Shown: positions 8,786-12,500 of the stretch, piece by piece | Position numbering within the stretch: position 1 is the stretch's first letter | How the letters are laid out: each line of letters opens with the position of its first letter | Source of the DNA: Nephromyces sp. MM_2019 | Taxonomy: Eukaryota > Apicomplexa > Aconoidasida > Nephromycida | DNA: 12,500 nucleotides | Reading direction: 5' to 3' | Assembly: GCA_015657535.1 (NCBI GenBank) | Contig: JADHZB010001073.1 | Coordinates: 3,039 to 15,538 of the forward strand | Made by a program: the position numbers and the translations under genes | The notes under the pieces: model-generated | The model's input: only the letters and a program-made list of their open reading frames with translations | Told to the model about the DNA's origin: nothing | The model's database searches: none

Positions 8786-10342
8786 GATGTTTAGAAATTA
8801 TAAACATTTCATATCTCATCTCAGCGTCCTTATATGATACTCAGGAAGCTAATTTAATCAAAATTAAATTGTGTAATTTCTAGTGGATTTTTATTAATTT
8901 AAGAAACTGGTATTACATTGTGATATGTAAAAGTGTAACCTTTATATCAAAACAAACATAATTTAAATTCGTTGTATCTGAGTTGTTAATGATTATTTCT
9001 ACATATCTTGAGATTTAATGAATTGCCTGTGATGATGATTTGAATCCGTTATCAAAAATTAAATCTGTTAATGCTTTAATGAGATAAGGTTTGAGTGCTT
9101 ATAGAGCATATCACTTTATTTTTCACAAGTGCATTTCAGTAGCTCTAACCTTTATATTTAAAATGATAATGAGTGTTTATGAAACAAGAATGAATTTAGG
9201 TAAAGATTCTACCGTTGAAATTTAATTTCGATTCTAATTATTATCTTATATAATTACTAGTAGATGACATAAAGTTTTATTTCTAATACTTTCTTCGACT
9301 TTTTATATTGAATTTAAAAAATAAAATTGTTGTAAAAATATTTAAAACTCAAAATAATTTAGCACTTTCTTTTAAAATGATTGGCAATTAGCACTCCTTC
9401 TTAAATTTTGGACAACTGATTCATATAGTTATTCCTTCGCTTAAAATTATCCAATTGCCCATCCACGGCTTTGTCAATTTAGTTGAACAATACTCCTTCA
9501 GCAAGGAAAAAGCTAATTATCTAAATTTCCTTATTAGACTAATGAAATCCCAAATAACTTGCAAAAGCATAATCCTCAAAAATAAAGAGCGAAATTCTAC
9601 GAACTAAAGTTTCTTTTTTTTTATTGGTCTAGAAAAATTTGCCTAGTTTTCAAAAATTCCTTTTTTTTGATTTGTTTACTTGCTATTTGTTTCAAGTTAT
9701 CTAACACACAGTAAAGAGAATAAAGTTATTTAAAACAAGCAAATTCTGAGTCTATTGTTTCCACTTTTCTTAAAAATTATAATAATTTAAAAGGAGTTCA
9801 CAAAAGGTGAAGTTAAACACCAATTGCATTTAGGTTTGTGCTTCTAATACGAACAACAATCATACCATATAACAAAAAAAAAATTATATACATATATATG
9901 TACATTATGAACAATGCTTAAGTGAGTGTAAAACATGTATATCATTGGAAATAGTATAAATTCCTTGAGTAATAATCATTCAATTTTATAAGGTTCTAAC
10001 CTAAAATATAATTCTAAATTCATTTACATCAACAAATCATGGAATTAAATTTGAGCAAGATTCTTCAATTTAGTTTAATTCGGAATCTCCAGGTTCAATG
10101 CAAAGCTATTGGTGAAACTAATTTTATCTACCTATACCTTAAGAAGAGAATTTAGAACATAATTTCCTCAACCCGAGCCAGAAAATATGAACATTAAAAC
10201 CAGAAAATTATTCTATTTGTAAGAGACTTTAATTTTCTTATATAGACTCTAATACACTTTAAGGATACATGTTATACCCTTGAGAGTTCGTTTCGCACGA
10301 ATTCTCTGATTAGACTCAAATCAACTCCAATATTTAGAAACA
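8786..10342. other. AT-rich intergenic stretch with no supportable gene
   Basis: About 1.55 kb between the stop of the second gene and the ATG of the third. It is AT-rich but, unlike the first gap, almost free of CA/TG/TA microsatellites (one short TA run near 9884-9898). An AGGTT-CT-AACCT palindrome lies at 9991-10002. I see no tRNA, conserved RNA or frame with protein character on either strand. It must hold the 3' UTR of the second gene and the promoter of the third. Confidence 0.65.
10282..10306 (+). promoter_or_regulatory. 10-bp-stem hairpin or palindrome upstream of the WRNIP1-like gene
   Basis: GAGAGTTCGT, loop TTCGC, then ACGAATTCTC. All ten positions pair, nine Watson-Crick and one G-T (86 with 102). 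It is richer in G+C than its surroundings and ends 36 bases before the ATG at 10343. It could be a structured 5' leader element or a palindromic protein-binding site. Confidence 0.5.
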
Positions 10343-12500
10343 ATGGCAAAGAATAACGACGACATGCAAATAGGTGAAGACGATGAATGCATCGATTTGA
10401 CCGAAGGAGATCCCTTCAGAAACATTCCAATGGCCAATCCCGTGAAACAAAACCCAACTAAGAGATCATCAGACCGACCTTTGACTATGTTTAACTATGC
10501 AGTTTCTAAGTCAAATATGTCTGAAAAATTTCGACATCAACACAAACCAAGTTCGCTAATAGGCACTACATCTACATCTTATCCGCCATCACTAAATCCC
10601 GCGAAAATGGAATCTAAATCAGGGAAAACAGTTTTACCAAATACAAAAGAAAACACCTCAACTCTTCAAACCAGTGATGCGAAAACTTTGACTAGGGACT
10701 CTAATTCATATAAACAAGGAGAACTTCTTCAAACAGACCCAAGCACACCGAGTGAAAAGAGATCAAAGCATCCCGCGGCAGATATTTTCGGTCCGAAGAA
10801 GAAAATGGTACGATATGAAACAATGGAAAATCTTGGATCAACACACAAAACAAATGAAAATCCGATTTCAGCTCCGCCAACCAATTCACTCATAACTTAT
10901 TATAAAAATCAACGAACATCAGAGTCTTTAATGAAAAAACCACATCAACAAAGTGTACCACTAGCTGAAAGATATCGCCCAAAGGTATGATGAAACATCA
11001 GTTTTTTCATAAAAAATAAACACATATATTCCGATTTCCATTTTCAATAATAAAACCCAAAAAAACCCAAAAAAGGAAACTTCAATTGTTGAGGGCCCTA
11101 TCCAATTATAACTAATCTATGTATTATAACATATTCCCTAATAGAAATTCTTACATAGATAAAAATATTTGACGATCCAAACTGAACTATAATTTATATC
11201 TTATATAGGAACTAACTGAATTTCTGGGTCATGAGGAATTAATGGGAGAAAATGGGCCCATGAGAAAACTTATTGAGGTTTGTTTAGAAATTAAGTATCT
11301 ATAAATGTTTACAAATCTATACAAACTGATAATAAACATACTTATTGCTTACACATAAATAAAATCTAACAAATATCACATAAAACTTACTAATCCTACG
11401 AATCATTTTTTATATATATTTCTTTATATATAAAATAAGTTTTTTATGAAGAAATTTCCTCATTGCTTTAAAACTTAAACATTTTCCATCAATTTGATAT
11501 ATTTACAGACTGATCAACTCCCTTCCTTTATATTGTGGGGTCCACCTGGATGTGGGAAAACATCAATCGCAGAAGTTATTTCAAAATTAACTAAAAGGAA
11601 ATTTTTTAAACAATCTGCTGCCTCATGCGGATTGGCAGATATTCGTAAAGTAAATATCTATAAATATTTATATCATATACACTTTTTAGAATAAAAAAAC
11701 ACATACGTTTTACGATACATACAAACATACGTTTATATGTACACACATAGGTTTTATAATATATAATATGTATATACATACGTTTTAAGATATGTATACG
11801 CCTGCACACCCATTTTATGATATATATACACAATTCTATGTATATACCACACATATTTTGCAACATGTATACATATTTCAAATTATACACACACATATTT
11901 CAATTTAGACTCAGCTTTACCAAAATATTCATATAATTTACTCAAACAAGCACATGCCTACATCAAAATTATACAAACACTTATTTATTATATATATGCA
12001 CACACTTGATAAATTTATCTATAAAATTAATTTATAAATATATATACAATGAATGTTTAATATATAAAACTGAATATTTGATATGAGGCTAATTACAATT
12101 CTCTGTGATTCATAAGTTATCAATTACCTAGGCTTTAAACGATTTTATATAATTACGCACTTACACATACACACACACACGCATATATATTTATATATAC
12201 ATATATGTATACATACACACACGTCCACATACACACATTTATACTTTATATTGTTAATTAAATATTAAGATAATAAATGAGGTTATGTATATCCGAACAC
12301 CATCACCTAGGCCTATCCTCTTTTTAGATGAAATACATCGATTTAATAAGGTAAAAACAAATAACACATATTCACATTTTAATACAAGTGTGTATACATA
12401 CATGCACATTATTATATATATAATAATCCATTTAAAAAATGTGTAAAAATTAAATATAGAGTCAACAAGATTACTTATTACCCTTTGTTGAAAAGGGGAC
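10343..12500 (+). CDS. WRNIP1/Mgs1/RarA-type AAA+ ATPase, 3' partial
   Basis: Replication-fork maintenance ATPase related to bacterial RarA, yeast Mgs1 and human WRNIP1, expected to act in the nucleus with PCNA. Exons: 10343-10984, 11209-11277, 11509-11649, 12270-12350, 12460 to the window end; 324 residues are visible. The ATG has a good context (AAACAATGG). Residues 1-205 are a polar, probably disordered extension with IDLT in an acidic setting (17-20), a basic KRSK/PKKKMVR cluster (139-157) and LITYY (183-187). The family core starts with PLAERYRPK (206-214). Walker A GPPGCGKT is at 248-255, SAASCGLADIRK at 273-284, Walker B ILFLDE at 300-305, then IHRFNKSQQD. The 12270 acceptor is an unusual AAG but gives the same IR-to-ILF spacing (16 residues) as I recall for bacterial RarA. 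No cysteine-based ubiquitin-binding finger is visible in the extension. Sensor regions, lid and C-terminal tetramerisation domain lie beyond the window. Confidence 0.92.
10985..11208 (+). other. Intron 1 of the WRNIP1-like gene
   Basis: Phase-0 intron, donor GTATGA, acceptor TATATAG. It joins ERYRPK to ELTEFLGHEELMG, the invariant start of the family core. AT-rich, with a short AAAAAACCC duplication near 11057-11074 and no dinucleotide repeats. Confidence 0.92.
11278..11508 (+). other. Intron 2 of the WRNIP1-like gene
   Basis: Phase-0 intron, donor GTTTGT, acceptor TTTACAG. It joins PMRKLIE to TDQLPSFILWGPPG. AT-rich, with a TATATA stretch near 11410-11434 but no CA array. Confidence 0.92.
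11650..12269 (+). other. Intron 3 of the WRNIP1-like gene, CA/TA-repeat-rich
   Basis: Phase-0 intron of 620 bases, donor GTAAAT, acceptor TTAAG. It carries several loosely repeated units of the form ACATACGTTTTA plus TA/CA (about 11699-11820), then further CA/TA runs at about 11886-11900 and 12161-12240. Its repeat load resembles the DHHC introns rather than the first two introns of the same gene. The acceptor was set from family spacing, not consensus. Confidence 0.72.
12351..12459 (+). other. Intron 4 of the WRNIP1-like gene
   Basis: Phase-0 intron of 109 bases, donor GTAAAA, acceptor AATATAG. It joins DEIHRFNK to SQQDYLLPFVEKG, a highly conserved family stretch, so both boundaries are secure. 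It contains short CA, TG and TA stretches. Confidence 0.93.

Noticed and set aside
9400..9600. Possible antisense exon in the second gap (about 28 open codons on the minus strand near 9540-9610)
   Set aside because: It is too short, has no family resemblance, and no flanking splice sites could be tied to another exon.
9991..10002. Palindrome AGGTT-CT-AACCT
   Set aside because: Only 5-bp arms, about 340 bases from the nearest start codon, and easily explained by chance in this composition.
11606..11896. Minus-strand 96-codon frame
   Set aside because: It overlaps the Walker A exon of the WRNIP1-like gene and the repeat-rich intron after it. Its residues are those expected from TA/TG repeat.

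Overview
This is a eukaryotic nuclear window. It is AT-rich, all three recognisable genes lie on the + strand, and each is split by GT-AG introns that can be placed because reading frame and protein-family spacing are restored across each junction. No bacterial operon structure, RNA gene or transposon coding region was found. The compact introns, high A+T, asparagine/lysine-rich protein linker and CTFxP-type protein suggest a protist, possibly an alveolate or apicomplexan-like parasite. That placement is a low-confidence inference.

Layout. (1) Positions 148-3717 hold a DHHC-type protein S-acyltransferase in 12 visible exons; its start lies left of the window. Its introns are almost entirely CA/TG/TA simple sequence and include two true minisatellites, a 20-base unit in one intron and a 36-base unit in another. 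(2) 3718-5736 is a very AT-rich gap without a supportable gene, ending in a perfect hairpin and a start-stop upstream ORF. (3) 5737-8785 holds a five-exon gene for a 714-residue protein of unknown function with two CTFxP motifs; its introns are ordinary and lack the microsatellites. (4) 8786-10342 is a second gap, ending in a 10-bp-stem hairpin close to the next start codon. (5) 10343-12500 is the 5' part of a WRNIP1/Mgs1/RarA-type AAA+ ATPase in five exons, cut off by the window end just after Walker B.

The three genes have unrelated roles (membrane protein palmitoylation, an unknown protein, replication-fork maintenance), so no shared pathway is claimed. The points most worth following are the unknown 714-residue protein, the N-terminal region of the WRNIP1-like protein (a SUMO-interaction-like motif, nuclear-localisation-like basic cluster and PCNA-box-like motif with no ubiquitin-binding zinc finger visible), and the intron-by-intron strand purity of the CA/TG repeats. 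All exon boundaries were read by eye and need transcript support.
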